A DNA stretch of 64,000 nt from Rhizobium leguminosarum (GTDB lineage Bacteria; Pseudomonadota; Alphaproteobacteria; Rhizobiales; Rhizobiaceae), in assembly GCF_004123835.1 (NCBI RefSeq), contig NZ_MZMU01000015.1:1-64000 (forward strand), given 5' to 3'. Position numbers and translations under genes: made by a program. This document shows positions 42,312 to 52,798 of this stretch, piece after piece (position 1 is the stretch's first letter; every line of letters starts with the position of its first letter). The notes beneath the pieces were generated by a model that was given only the letters and a program-made list of their open reading frames with translations, was not told the origin of the DNA and made no database searches.

Positions 42312-42926
42312 TCAGGCCGCCAGCGCGATTTCCTGGACGCGCGACTTGGCAGCGTCGATCGCCTTTTCGGCAGCTTCCGGACCAAAGGCCAGGCCTTCGA
42401 CATAGATGGTCTCGATATCGCTGATGCCGAGGAAACCGAAAACCGACTTCAGGTATGGCACGGCATGGTTCAAGGGGGCGGCCGGTCCCTGCGAGTAGAT
42501 ACCACCCGAGGCGAGCACCACATAGACCTTCTTGCCGGTTGCGAGGCCAACCGGGCCGCTTTCCGTGTACTTGAAGGTCAGGCCGGCGCGGGCGACGTTG
42601 TCGATCCAGGTCTTCAGCGACGAATAGATGTTGAAGTTGATGAGGCCGGTGCTGATGACGATCGTGTCGGCGGCGAGCAGTTCGTTGACGAGTTCGTCGG
42701 AAGTCTCGACGGCTGCGGCTTCCTCAGCGGTGCGGGCCTCGGCCGGCTTGCGGATTGCGCCGGTGAAGAGGTCATCGATGTGCGGCAGCGGGTTGGCGGC
42801 AAGGTCGCGGCGAACGACGACGCTGCCTGGATTCTGGCTCTTCAGCTTTTCGGCGAGATCGACGGCGATCGGCGTCGAGAGCGATTCGGCACGCGGGCTG
42901 GACGTCAGAAGAAGGATGGACGACAT
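42312..42926 (-). CDS. azoR: FMN-dependent NADH-azoreductase
   Basis: A 204-aa flavodoxin-fold enzyme of the AzoR family: LLLTSSPRAESLSTPIA (FMN phosphate site), GLINFNIYSSLKTWIDNVARAG and VYVVLASGGIYSQG. It reduces quinones and azo dyes by two electrons. AAAGGAAA precedes the ATG. It is divergent from a LysR regulator with 139 bp and an inverted ATCGAT-type repeat between them, so it is probably activated by that regulator. Confidence 0.93.
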   Translation of the reverse strand: MSSILLLTSSPRAESLSTPIAVDLAEKLKSQNPGSVVVRRDLAANPLPHIDDLFTGAIRKPAEARTAEEAAAVETSDELVNELLAADTIVISTGLINFNIYSSLKTWIDNVARAGLTFKYTESGPVGLATGKKVYVVLASGGIYSQGPAAPLNHAVPYLKSVFGFLGISDIETIYVEGLAFGPEAAEKAIDAAKSRVQEIALAA

Positions 42927-43033
42927 GGTGCATTTCCTTTCGAATGGAATTTGACGGCCCGTTGCTGGGAGGTGAGCCGCAGTCTCGATCAGGAAAATAG
43001 GTCTGGCCTGCTATCGAAAAAACGGTGATAATG

Positions 43034-43050
43034 TCGATCGAAACTATCGA
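43034..43050. promoter_or_regulatory. LysR-type site between azoR and lysR
   Basis: TCGAT (43034-43038) and ATCGA (43046-43050) are inverted with seven bases between them, of the T-N11-A form that LysR proteins bind. It ends 15 bases before the lysR start. Confidence 0.45.
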
Positions 43051-43065
43051 TGGAATGGATAGAAG

Positions 43066-44034
43066 ATGCTGCCGAACCCCACTCTGGACCAATTGCAGGT
43101 GTTTCTGACCGTTGCCGAGACCGGCAGCTTCTCGGCCGCTTCGCGGGTGTTGAACCGTGCACAGTCGGTCGTGAGCTATACGATCGCCAATCTGGAGGCG
43201 CAGCTCGAAGTGCCGCTTTTCGAGCGTTCCGGCGCGCGTCAGCCGAAGCTGACGGAGGCGGGCAAGGCGATGCTGGAGGATGCGCGGCGCATTCTGGGCG
43301 ACCTGCAGGTCATGCGGGCGCGCGTCAAGAGCCTGAGGGAAGGGCTCGAAGCGGAGGTCTCCGTCGCCATCAGTGTCATGGTGCCTTCACGAGCCCTGGT
43401 GGACGTTCTCCGCGAATTCCGGGAGATGTTTCCATCCGTTTCGTTAAGCCTCAATGTCGGTGAGCTCGGAATGGTCATGGATCTCGTCCTCAGCGGCAAG
43501 GCGACGATCGGGATTGGCGGCGCGGTCGTCAAGCAGGACGATTCGATTGTCACGGAGCGCATCGGTCATTCCTTCATGTTGCCGGTTGCCGCGCATAACC
43601 ACCCGCTTGCCGGAATCGGCCGGCCGCTGACGCTCGGCGACGTGCGCGAGGAAGTGCAGCTCGTCGTCACCGATGCATCGGGACGGACAAAGGGGCGCGA
43701 TTTCAACGTGCTGTCCTACAAGACATGGCGTGTTAGCGATATTGCGACGAAGCATCAGCTCATCAGGGCCGGCCTTGGCTGGGGCGGCCTCCCGGCTTCC
43801 GTGATTCATGACGATCTGACGAGCGGCAGGCTCGTTCATCTCGATCTGGATGCCTACGAACAGGGGGAGTATCCCATATATTCGGTCCGTCAGCTCGCCA
43901 ACCCGCCCGGACCTGCCGCCACCTGGATGATCGACGCGTTCCGCACGCGGCTTTCCGCCTGCCCGAGCCAAGCCGATTTCCATGCTCAGATAGCGGAACT
44001 CCAGGAAACTGGTACGCCGCTCGCAGCCGAATGA
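43066..44034 (+). CDS. LysR-family regulator, probable azoR regulator
   Basis: A 322-aa LysR protein with the N-terminal helix-turn-helix (SFSAASRVLNRAQSVVSYTI, about residues 22-41) and a substrate-binding domain (VMVPSRALVDVLREF, HQLIRAGLGWGGLP). The last 20 residues extend beyond the usual fold. Divergence from azoR points to control of that gene. It ends in a perfect hairpin shared with the convergent nucleotidase gene. Confidence 0.9.
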   Translation: MLPNPTLDQLQVFLTVAETGSFSAASRVLNRAQSVVSYTIANLEAQLEVPLFERSGARQPKLTEAGKAMLEDARRILGDLQVMRARVKSLREGLEAEVSVAISVMVPSRALVDVLREFREMFPSVSLSLNVGELGMVMDLVLSGKATIGIGGAVVKQDDSIVTERIGHSFMLPVAAHNHPLAGIGRPLTLGDVREEVQLVVTDASGRTKGRDFNVLSYKTWRVSDIATKHQLIRAGLGWGGLPASVIHDDLTSGRLVHLDLDAYEQGEYPIYSVRQLANPPGPAATWMIDAFRTRLSACPSQADFHAQIAELQETGTPLAAE

Positions 44035-44059
44035 CGAAGGCGCGGGTGCCGCGCCTTCG
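44035..44059. terminator. perfect 11-bp hairpin between lysR and the nucleotidase gene
   Basis: CGAAGGCGCGG (44035-44045) pairs with CCGCGCCTTCG (44049-44059) around GTG, starting on the base after the lysR stop. No T-run follows. Confidence 0.5.
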
Positions 44060-44076
44060 CTGATATTGTCCTCCGC

Positions 44077-46065
<1,989 letters not shown>

Positions 46066-46243
46066 GGAAATTCTCCTAATAGGGATCATGCATCGTCCGG
46101 CCCGTCAGAATTAGGACGATTTGCCGAGGAGTACACCGTGAAAATGACAGAACGGCAAAACAATCCAGCGGGAAAGCGGCATGGTCGTGAAATGCAATTT
46201 ATGGTACAGTGGTAACAGCTGGAACCATTGGGGAGATGGGATT

Positions 46244-46966
46244 ATGAACAAGGTCGTTATCGCTTTGGTCGGAGGTTTCGGAGGCATCGCACCCAGTCTG
46301 GTCGACAAGGCGCAGGCGCTCTACAGCGGCGATGTGGAGAAATGGCTGACGACGACGGCAAACCCTTGGATCTCGGTTGCCTGCGCGCTTGCCGCCATCG
46401 TCGTCTTCTTCATTATCGGCGGCGCTATCGCCCTGATCTATCGCGAACAGCAGTTGCAGAAGGCGCTTCTTCTTGGCATCGGCGCACCGGCTCTGATCAT
46501 GGCCGCTGCACAGGGGAGTGCAGCCAACCCGAGGCCGATCGAGGTCAGCTCGGCCGCCAGCCTGTTCGGCATCGTCGGCGTCGCCCATGCTCAGGACGGC
46601 ACTCGCTCGCTGCCGCCGCGGGTCGAGTTGAAGGTCAATCCCGGATGGACGCAGGGCGAATGCCAGACCTGCGATATCAAGTTCCTTGGTGGAGACGGCC
46701 AGATCATATCAAGCGAGCCGCTCTCCAGCAGCCAGGCGCCCGGCGCAGTTAACGTGCCGCTTGGCACGGAAACGATCCTGCTGTCCGGCGCCAACGCCAA
46801 TACCGCCACGGTCAACGTCAGGGACCTCGGCGCCAGGCTGCCGCAGACGCAAGGCTCGGTCACCCTCGACGTCAACGTCAACCGCAGCTACTGGAACGAT
46901 CTCAGCCGGTCATTCGGCGCAAAGGCCGTGCAGCCTTACGATTTCAGCGTCGACGTTGCCAAATGA
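46244..46966 (+). CDS. membrane-anchored hypothetical protein (240 aa)
   Basis: The start at 46244 has GGGGAG upstream (a longer frame starts at 46181). A weakly hydrophobic N-terminus is followed by a strong membrane helix (WISVACALAAIVVFFIIGGA, about residues 46-65), a second hydrophobic stretch (LLLGIGAPALIMAAA), and a C-terminal beta-rich domain of about 115 residues with a CQTC pair (GECQTCDIKFLGG). No family is recognised. Its 3' end overlaps the convergent PilZ gene by 31 bp. Confidence 0.65.
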   Translation: MNKVVIALVGGFGGIAPSLVDKAQALYSGDVEKWLTTTANPWISVACALAAIVVFFIIGGAIALIYREQQLQKALLLGIGAPALIMAAAQGSAANPRPIEVSSAASLFGIVGVAHAQDGTRSLPPRVELKVNPGWTQGECQTCDIKFLGGDGQIISSEPLSSSQAPGAVNVPLGTETILLSGANANTATVNVRDLGARLPQTQGSVTLDVNVNRSYWNDLSRSFGAKAVQPYDFSVDVAK

Positions 46967-47340
46967 GGTGTCCGGTCGCTATTGGCGCCGGCTTTGGCCA
47001 GTTGGCGTACCGCCAGCACCGGCCGTACCTCCTTATGGAAAAAGCGGAAATAGGAGGAGATCTGCGCCCGCGCATTCGAATTCACGTCGAACTGGATGCC
47101 GACGCGGCCATTATGCTTCCAGCGGATGATGCCTTCGAGCAGCCCGAGGTTTTCGGCCTCGATGCGCACCTTGCTGCCGGAAGCGGCATGGAGCGGCCCC
47201 TTCATCTCCAGGGCGGCACCGGTCAGCGATAGGTCGAGGATGCGGGCATCCACCTGGCTGTTCACGTATTTGACATGGCCGAAAACGCGGCAGTGTTTCC
47301 GATCGGTCTTCCGGGCCGTGATTTTCAAGTTGCGGGTCAT
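46936..47340 (-). CDS. PilZ-domain protein
   Basis: A 134-aa protein with one PilZ domain: a basic N-terminus (TRKTDRK region, ARKTDRKHCRV), the DLSLTGAALEM motif (D.S..G) and IRWKHNGRVGIQF. The classic RxxxR is present only loosely (RKTDRKHCR), so c-di-GMP binding is likely but not certain. GGGAG precedes the ATG. The C-terminal 30 residues overlap the opposite-strand gene at 46244-46966. Confidence 0.8.
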   Translation of the reverse strand: MTRNLKITARKTDRKHCRVFGHVKYVNSQVDARILDLSLTGAALEMKGPLHAASGSKVRIEAENLGLLEGIIRWKHNGRVGIQFDVNSNARAQISSYFRFFHKEVRPVLAVRQLAKAGANSDRTPHLATSTLKS

Positions 47341-47426
47341 ACTGTCTCCCTTGGTATATAGCGAAGGAGCATAGCGCCGGAAAATTGAAATGGTTTTAGG
47401 GGCTTAGCTAAAATTGCAGTGAAACA

Positions 47427-48308
47427 TCAATTGGCAGCAGCGGCCCTGCTTCCGACCACATGCTCCCGCCAGACCGTGAAGATCCCGGCGGCAACCACGA
47501 TGATCGAACCGATGATCGTGTTGAGACTGAGCGTTTCGTCATAGACCGCCATGCCGATGATAGAGGCGTAGACAAGTGACAGATAGGTCAGCGGCTGCAC
47601 GGCGGCGGCATCGAGAATATCATAGGCGCGGATCAGGAAATAATGGCTGGAAATGCTGGTGACGCAGACGAGCGCCATCCAACCCCAGTCACCCGGCGAC
47701 ATCCAGCTCCAGTAGAACGGTCCGATGAGCGTCATCGTGACGCCGCCGACGACGCCGGTATAGAAAAAGCTGGTCATCGATGAATCCTCGCGGCTGACCA
47801 GACGGGTGGCGATGACGTAGAAGGCGAAGTTGAAGCAGGAAATGACGGCGAGAAGCAGCTTCACGTCGAAAAATTCGCCTTCCGGCTTGAGGATCAGCAG
47901 CACCCCGAAAAGTCCGGCGCCGATCGCTGCCCACCGCCGCCACCCGACCCGCTCGCCGAGGATCGGCATCGCCAGCAGCGCGATCAAGATCGGCGTCGCG
48001 GAAAAGATCGCCTGTGAACGGGCAAGGCCGATCATTGCAAAGCAGGTGATCGCCAGTACCACCTGGACCGCAAGCAGCACGCCGCGGGTCACCTGCAGGA
48101 GAGGGCGTTTGGTGCGGGCCGTCGCCTTGATGCCGCCGCGCATCTTCGAAGCGAGGATGATCGTGAAAAGCGCAAAGGCCCAGTAGCGGATCATCGTCAC
48201 GAAGATTGGCGGATAGGCCGTCGCCAGATGTTTCGAGACGGCATCCTGCAGGGAGAAGATGGTGATCGCCAGCAGCGCGAAAATATAGCCTTGGGTCTTC
48301 GATGTCAT
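47427..48308 (-). CDS. EamA/DMT-family transporter
   Basis: A 293-aa membrane protein with ten predicted helices in two EamA repeats (GYIFALLAITIFSLQDAVSK at the start, LSLVYASIIGMAVYDETLSL late). It is a drug/metabolite transporter; the substrate is unknown. No ribosome site is visible, and a perfect 25-bp inverted repeat begins only 13 bases upstream of the ATG at 48308. Confidence 0.88.
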   Translation of the reverse strand: MTSKTQGYIFALLAITIFSLQDAVSKHLATAYPPIFVTMIRYWAFALFTIILASKMRGGIKATARTKRPLLQVTRGVLLAVQVVLAITCFAMIGLARSQAIFSATPILIALLAMPILGERVGWRRWAAIGAGLFGVLLILKPEGEFFDVKLLLAVISCFNFAFYVIATRLVSREDSSMTSFFYTGVVGGVTMTLIGPFYWSWMSPGDWGWMALVCVTSISSHYFLIRAYDILDAAAVQPLTYLSLVYASIIGMAVYDETLSLNTIIGSIIVVAAGIFTVWREHVVGSRAAAAN

Positions 48309-48320
48309 GACTTGCCATTA

Positions 48321-48424
48321 CTGCATAATTTCACCCTTAAATCGGTTCCGATTTAAGGGTGAAATTATGCAGAAGTCCAAAGTGTTACAGCGCTGCGCGT
48401 CTGAAAAGACGCGCGGCGCTGTAG
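48321..48424. repeat. two-hairpin family-B element before eamA
   Basis: Hairpin 1 at 48321-48372 has perfect 25-bp arms around a TT loop, running from CTGCATAATTTCACCC at the outer end to TTAAATCGG at the apex. Hairpin 2 at 48384-48424 contains GCGCGTCTGAAAAGACGCGC and the GCGCTGTAG end. It is the most complete copy in the window. Confidence 0.9.
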
Positions 48425-48483
48425 TGGGGAAACGCCTGCGCGCACCGAAAGTCTGGGCAGGCTTTCGGCTAAGATGCAAGGCC

Positions 48484-48945
48484 TCAAAGGCCGACATTCG
48501 GCTTGTCGATGATTTCTCTGAGCGCGAAGCTCGAATTGATCTTGACGACGTGGGGCAGGGCCGACAGCCAGTCGCGGTGGATGCGCTCATAGTCCTCGAG
48601 GTCGCGGGCGGCGACGCGCAAGATATAGTCGTATTCGCCCGACATCAGGTAACAGACGAGCACGTTCGGGCAGAGCTTCACCGCTGCCTCGAATTCCGCC
48701 AGCGTCTTGGCGAACTGGCCGGAGAGCGAGATATGCACGATGGCGATCATCTTGTAGTCAAGCGCCTTGTGTGAAAGCCGCGCATGGTAGCCGCCGATGA
48801 CGCCGCTTCTTTCCAAGATGTCGAGCCGGCGCGAACAGGCCGAAGGCGACAATCCGATCCTTTCGGCAAGCTCGGCATTGGTGATGCGGGCGTTGGCCTG
48901 CAATGCCCGGAGAATCGCAAGATCGATGGTATCGAGATCGGCCAT
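48484..48945 (-). CDS. Lrp/AsnC-family regulator, probable ald regulator
   Basis: A 153-aa regulator, start 48945 (MADLDTIDLAILRALQ), with the helix-turn-helix LAERIGLSPSACSRRLDIL and a RAM domain (VLVCYLMSGEYDYILRV). It is divergent from the alanine dehydrogenase gene, the same pairing as AldR-ald in other bacteria. The 156-bp intergenic region holds direct TCTTYGCAAR repeats. Confidence 0.9.
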   Translation of the reverse strand: MADLDTIDLAILRALQANARITNAELAERIGLSPSACSRRLDILERSGVIGGYHARLSHKALDYKMIAIVHISLSGQFAKTLAEFEAAVKLCPNVLVCYLMSGEYDYILRVAARDLEDYERIHRDWLSALPHVVKINSSFALREIIDKPNVGL

Positions 48946-49000
48946 TCGAAGAACCTTCGAAGAAAGGTAGAAGAAGCGCAATAATCACCGAAAAATCGCG

Positions 49001-49023
49001 TCTTCGCAAATCGTCTTTGCAAG
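49001..49023. promoter_or_regulatory. direct repeats in the lrp-ald intergenic region
   Basis: TCTTCGCAAA (49001-49010) and TCTTTGCAAG (49014-49023) repeat at a 13-base period. They lie 80-100 bases before ald and are possible Lrp/AldR contacts. Confidence 0.35.
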
Positions 49024-49101
49024 GACATTTCACTGTCTTGATGGTTGGATTCCTCATCCGAAAAGATCCGCGGCCGCGGAGATAAAATGAGAGGAACGCG
49101 C

Positions 49102-50220
49102 ATGCGTGTCGGTTGCCCGAAGGAAATCAAGAATCATGAGTATCGCGTCGGCCTGACGCCGGCTTCAGTGCGCGAATATATCGCCCACGGCCACGAGGTC
49201 TGGGTGGAGACCAAGGCGGGCGTCGGTATCGGCGCTGATGATGCCGCCTATGCCGCGGCCGGTGCCAAAATCGCCGCCTCCGCCAAGGATATCTTCGAAA
49301 AGTGCGACATGATCGTCAAGGTGAAGGAGCCGCAGCCCGCCGAATGGGCACAGCTCCGCGACGGCCAGCTTCTCTACACCTATCTGCATCTGGCGCCGGA
49401 TCCCGAACAGACCAAGGGTTTGCTCGCCTCCGGCGTTACTGCGATCGCCTATGAGACGGTGACCGACGAGCGCGGCGGTCTGCCGTTGCTGGCGCCGATG
49501 TCGGAGGTCGCCGGCCGCCTGTCGATCCAGGCAGGAGCGACCGCCCTGCAGAAGGCCAATGGCGGCCTCGGCGTCCTGCTCGGCGGCGTGCCCGGCGTGT
49601 TGCCGGCCAAGGTCGCGGTCATCGGCGGCGGCGTCGTCGGCCTGCATGCGGCCAGGATGGCCGCAGGCCTTGGCGCCGATGTCAGTATCCTCGACAAGTC
49701 GCTGCCGCGCCTGCGCCAGCTCGACGATATCTTCTCCGGCCGCATCCACACGCGTTATTCCAGCATCCAGGCGCTGGAGGAGGAAGTCTTCTCGGCCGAT
49801 CTCATTATCGGCGCCGTGCTGATCCCGGGTGCTGCCGCTCCGAAGCTCGTCACCCGCGAGATGCTGTCCGGCATGAAGAAGGGCTCCGTCATCGTCGACG
49901 TCGCCATCGACCAGGGCGGTTGCTTCGAGACTTCGCATGCGACGACCCATTCCGATCCGACCTATGAAGTCGACGGCGTCGTGCATTATTGCGTCGCCAA
50001 TATGCCGGGCGCCGTACCGGTCACCTCGGCGCACGCGCTGAACAATGCCACATTGGTTCATGGCCTGGCGCTTGCCGATCGCGGTCTGCGCGCTATTGCC
50101 GAAGACAAGCATCTGAGGAACGGCCTCAACGTCCACAAGGGCCGCATCACCAACAAGCCGGTCGCCGACGCGCTGGGTTACGAGGCCTTCGCGCCGGAGA
50201 GCGTGCTGAACGTAGCGTAA
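49102..50220 (+). CDS. ald: alanine dehydrogenase
   Basis: A 372-aa enzyme; the ATG at 49102 follows GAGAGGA (longer frames upstream are unsupported). It has MRVGCPKEIKNHEYRVGLTP, substrate Lys75 (VKVKEP), catalytic His96 (YLHLAPD) and the NAD fold VAVIGGGVVGLHAARMA. It interconverts alanine with pyruvate and ammonia; in rhizobia it helps alanine catabolism and alanine secretion by bacteroids. It is probably induced by alanine through the divergent Lrp protein. Confidence 0.95.
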   Translation: MRVGCPKEIKNHEYRVGLTPASVREYIAHGHEVWVETKAGVGIGADDAAYAAAGAKIAASAKDIFEKCDMIVKVKEPQPAEWAQLRDGQLLYTYLHLAPDPEQTKGLLASGVTAIAYETVTDERGGLPLLAPMSEVAGRLSIQAGATALQKANGGLGVLLGGVPGVLPAKVAVIGGGVVGLHAARMAAGLGADVSILDKSLPRLRQLDDIFSGRIHTRYSSIQALEEEVFSADLIIGAVLIPGAAAPKLVTREMLSGMKKGSVIVDVAIDQGGCFETSHATTHSDPTYEVDGVVHYCVANMPGAVPVTSAHALNNATLVHGLALADRGLRAIAEDKHLRNGLNVHKGRITNKPVADALGYEAFAPESVLNVA

Positions 50221-50236
50221 GCTACCTGACTCTAGG

Positions 50237-50740
50237 TTAGGCGCCGGCCTCAGCCAGGTCCGGCGCCTTTACCTTGTCGATCCGGCATTGGAAGCAGTTG
50301 TTGCGCGCGGAACGCACATGCACATAGGCGATATCAGATCGTCCCAGCAGCTCTTCTCCATAGGCTGGAATATCGCCGATAGCAGTCACCGCGCCGGTGC
50401 CGTAGACGATGCGGTCGTTCTCGCTATAGCCGCGGACGATGAAGTCACGGCTCGTCGTCAGCACCGGCGGCATGATCTCTTCGGCGGCATAACGTGCACA
50501 AGGCTGCTTGTGCAGGAAGACCGGGCCGGTTTCGGCATAGGGCTGCAGCTCGGGGAACGGCCGGTAGGCGAAGACTAGCAACTCCTCGCTGGCATCGATA
50601 TTCTGAAGGCAATGGCGGCAGGGGTGGCCGGGACCATCGGAAACGATCGTGTCCGGCAGCCTGTCATAAGCGTCGCGGCCGCCAGTCCACAGATGTTCGG
50701 CCTCAGTGGTCGGCATGGCCACAAAACGAATGGCGGTCAT
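50237..50740 (-). CDS. DUF1203 protein
   Basis: A 167-aa protein; the start at 50740 has AAGGAGATTT upstream. MTAIRFVAMPTTEAEHLW, PCRHCLQNI, VFLHKQPCARY and the final NNCFQCRID are features of the DUF1203 family. The paired cysteines (CRHC and CFQC) suggest metal binding. The function is unknown. It converges on ald, and the ald terminator hairpin lies inside its last codons. Confidence 0.8.
   Translation of the reverse strand: MTAIRFVAMPTTEAEHLWTGGRDAYDRLPDTIVSDGPGHPCRHCLQNIDASEELLVFAYRPFPELQPYAETGPVFLHKQPCARYAAEEIMPPVLTTSRDFIVRGYSENDRIVYGTGAVTAIGDIPAYGEELLGRSDIAYVHVRSARNNCFQCRIDKVKAPDLAEAGA
50240..50270 (+). terminator. ald terminator embedded in the DUF1203 3' end
   Basis: GGCGCCGG (50240-50247) pairs with CCGGCGCC (50260-50267), followed by TTT. 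It lies 20 bp after the ald stop and overlaps the last codons of the opposite gene. Confidence 0.5.
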
Positions 50741-51128
50741 GGCAAATCTCCTTGTGATTGCCATGAAATGCACCCGGACGAGTGTGCAAGCCACCCGATT
50801 CTTGCGACGCCGTAGGCATTGGGCGATCGAGTGAAACGCGGAATATGATTCTTCGCAAAGCGCACGCTCCCACCCCCTCTTAACCTCAGACACTGCGGAG
50901 TACGCCAAAAGTCGCCCCAAACGGGCTGAGCCCTGTCATGGACCAGCTTGCTTCTCGCGGTAGACTGTCGTCGTTCGATTGTGTCTCTCGTTGCCGCGCC
51001 GGGTATATTTGGCATCTTCATACCGTGATACACGATGGGGGCACATGTATGGGCCGCTGCTCGGTTTTGAGAGGGTGCGCCGGCTTGGGGCTGGTACCCC
51101 TCGCGATTTCGGTTTGGAGGGAGAGGTG
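50741..51128. other. 388-bp gap between divergent DUF1203 and methyltransferase genes
   Basis: No credible gene; the frames present lack ribosome sites. It must hold two divergent promoters, but I see no clear motif beyond the two ribosome sites. Confidence 0.5.
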
Positions 51129-51953
51129 ATGGCCGAAGAAGCAGCATTGAACTTCGCGGACTTCTATGATGCCGAGCTTGCTCTCCACAACGCGCATTTT
51201 CGGGTCGCCGCCGCGGTCGGGCGGTCTGATCGTGTGCTCGATGTCGGTTGCGGCGCCGGACAAACCACACGTGACGCCGCTCGCGCTGCGGAAGCAGGAC
51301 GGGCGCACGGAATCGACCTGTCCGTCACGATGCTGGAGATTGCCCGCCGGCGCAGCGCCGAGGAGGGATTACCCAATGCGACGTTCGAAGTGGCGGATGC
51401 ACAGAACTATCACTTCGCAAAAGGGGAATTCGATCTTTGCATCAGTCGATTTGGCGTCATGTTCTTCGCCGATCCGGCGGTGGCTTTCGCCAATATCGCC
51501 AACGCCGTACGCCCGGGTGGACGTTTCATTTTCATGGTCTGGCAGGGCAGAGACCACAATGAGTGGGCGACCGCTATACATAAAGCGCTTGATCCGGATT
51601 CAACCGGTCCGGTTGCGGCCAGCAAAGCCTTTTCGCTGAGCGAACCCTTGGTAACGTCTGGACTGCTCGAAACGGCAGGGTTCACTGCCATCGAGTTTCG
51701 TGAAATCAACGAGCCTGTGTTCTACGGTCAGGATCCCGAGACTGCATTGGCGACGATTCAGACATTTGAAAATGTGAAGAGCGCCCTCGATCGTCCCGCC
51801 ACGACAGCCCAAATACGAGCGCGGCTGCTCGACATGCTGGAGGCGCACCAGACACCCCACGGAATTCAATTCGATTCGCGCGCATGGCTGATCACCGGCC
51901 GCCGGTACGGCGACAGTCCCCCGTGCGTTATTGGTGATTTCCGCTCAGCGTGA
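51129..51953 (+). CDS. class I SAM-dependent methyltransferase
   Basis: A 274-aa protein; the ATG at 51129 follows GGAGGGAGAGGTG, while a longer frame from 50979 is not supported. Motif I VLDVGCGAGQTTRDAA, then GIDLSVTMLEIARRR, VADAQNYHF, FDLCISRFGVMFFAD and VRPGGRFIFMVW. It is of the Methyltransf_25/UbiE type and resembles the protein at 11728-12576 in the FGVMFF region. The substrate is unknown. Confidence 0.85.
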   Translation: MAEEAALNFADFYDAELALHNAHFRVAAAVGRSDRVLDVGCGAGQTTRDAARAAEAGRAHGIDLSVTMLEIARRRSAEEGLPNATFEVADAQNYHFAKGEFDLCISRFGVMFFADPAVAFANIANAVRPGGRFIFMVWQGRDHNEWATAIHKALDPDSTGPVAASKAFSLSEPLVTSGLLETAGFTAIEFREINEPVFYGQDPETALATIQTFENVKSALDRPATTAQIRARLLDMLEAHQTPHGIQFDSRAWLITGRRYGDSPPCVIGDFRSA

Positions 51954-52034
51954 ATGTCAGCTTTGGGCCAAGCCGACATGGCTGGCATTTGCTATCGGAT
52001 TCCGCAAAACTGCATGACGAAAAGGAAAAAGCCC

Positions 52035-52202
52035 ATGCCCGACATCGATCTCGCGCTGCTGGCGCAACAGAACGCAGAAATACTGGAAGAGCTCAGGGCT
52101 CTGCGGCGGGAGGTGGCGGAACTGAAGGAACAGTCGGGCCGCACGCTCGACTTCGAGCGCCGCAACGACCCGCGCCGCCCGAACAGCCTGACGCAGCGTT
52201 AA
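52035..52202 (+). CDS. small coiled-coil hypothetical protein (55 aa)
   Basis: Start at 52035 with AAGGAAAAA upstream. MPDIDLALLAQQNAEILEEL continues as a heptad-rich helix (RALRREVAELKEQ) and a disordered basic tail. It probably forms a small coiled-coil dimer. It lies 81 bp after the methyltransferase gene. The function is unknown. Confidence 0.6.
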   Translation: MPDIDLALLAQQNAEILEELRALRREVAELKEQSGRTLDFERRNDPRRPNSLTQR

Positions 52203-52232
52203 CCAGCTCTGCCTACGTCAGGAAGGCATCCG

Positions 52233-52793
52233 TCAGCTTTTCCGCACAATCTCCAGAAGCTCCTTGTCGCTGAGCGGCCGGACGATGCCGGTGCCGGTCG
52301 AAACCGGGGAGAAGCCGTACATTTGGTAGAGCTGCAGCGCACGCGGATGGTCGAGGTTGTTGGTGGTGGTGGTGACCCGCTTCGGATTGAGCGACCAGAT
52401 GGCATAGAGCGCCTGCAGCAGGAACCATTTGCCGATGCCGAGACCGAGCGCATGTTCGATCAGGCCGAAATGGCTGAGCTCGATCATATCCTCGTCTTCG
52501 CAGAAATATTCGTAGAAGCCGGCGGGCGCCCCGTTCACATAGAGAACGCTGATATTGTTGCGCTTGTCGTTCAGAGTCTCGGCAAGCTGCTCGTCGCTCA
52601 TGCGCAACCGGTCCACCCATTGCCAGCGCGCGCCGACCTGCCGGTAGAGATAGCGGTAGAAGGGCAATGGGATCTCGGGAGCGCGCATGATCGCCGTCTG
52701 GATATTGACAGGCACCGGCATGCTTGCCTTTGGCGGCGCCGTCATTTCGAGCCGGGTGATGTGAGCTTTCAGCGAAGCGGGTGCCTTTCCCAT
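52233..52793 (-). CDS. GNAT-family N-acetyltransferase
   Basis: A 186-aa protein with the acetyl-CoA loop in GLIEHALGLGIGKWFLLQAL (a variant of Q/RxxGxG/A), a preceding strand VLYVNGAPAGFYEYF, and RALQLYQMYGFSPV, the usual GNAT C-terminal segment. It starts five bases after the sseA stop and is the last gene of the cysK-alaX-sseA-GNAT run. The substrate is unknown. Confidence 0.85.
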   Translation of the reverse strand: MGKAPASLKAHITRLEMTAPPKASMPVPVNIQTAIMRAPEIPLPFYRYLYRQVGARWQWVDRLRMSDEQLAETLNDKRNNISVLYVNGAPAGFYEYFCEDEDMIELSHFGLIEHALGLGIGKWFLLQALYAIWSLNPKRVTTTTNNLDHPRALQLYQMYGFSPVSTGTGIVRPLSDKELLEIVRKS

Positions 52794-52798
52794 GGCGA

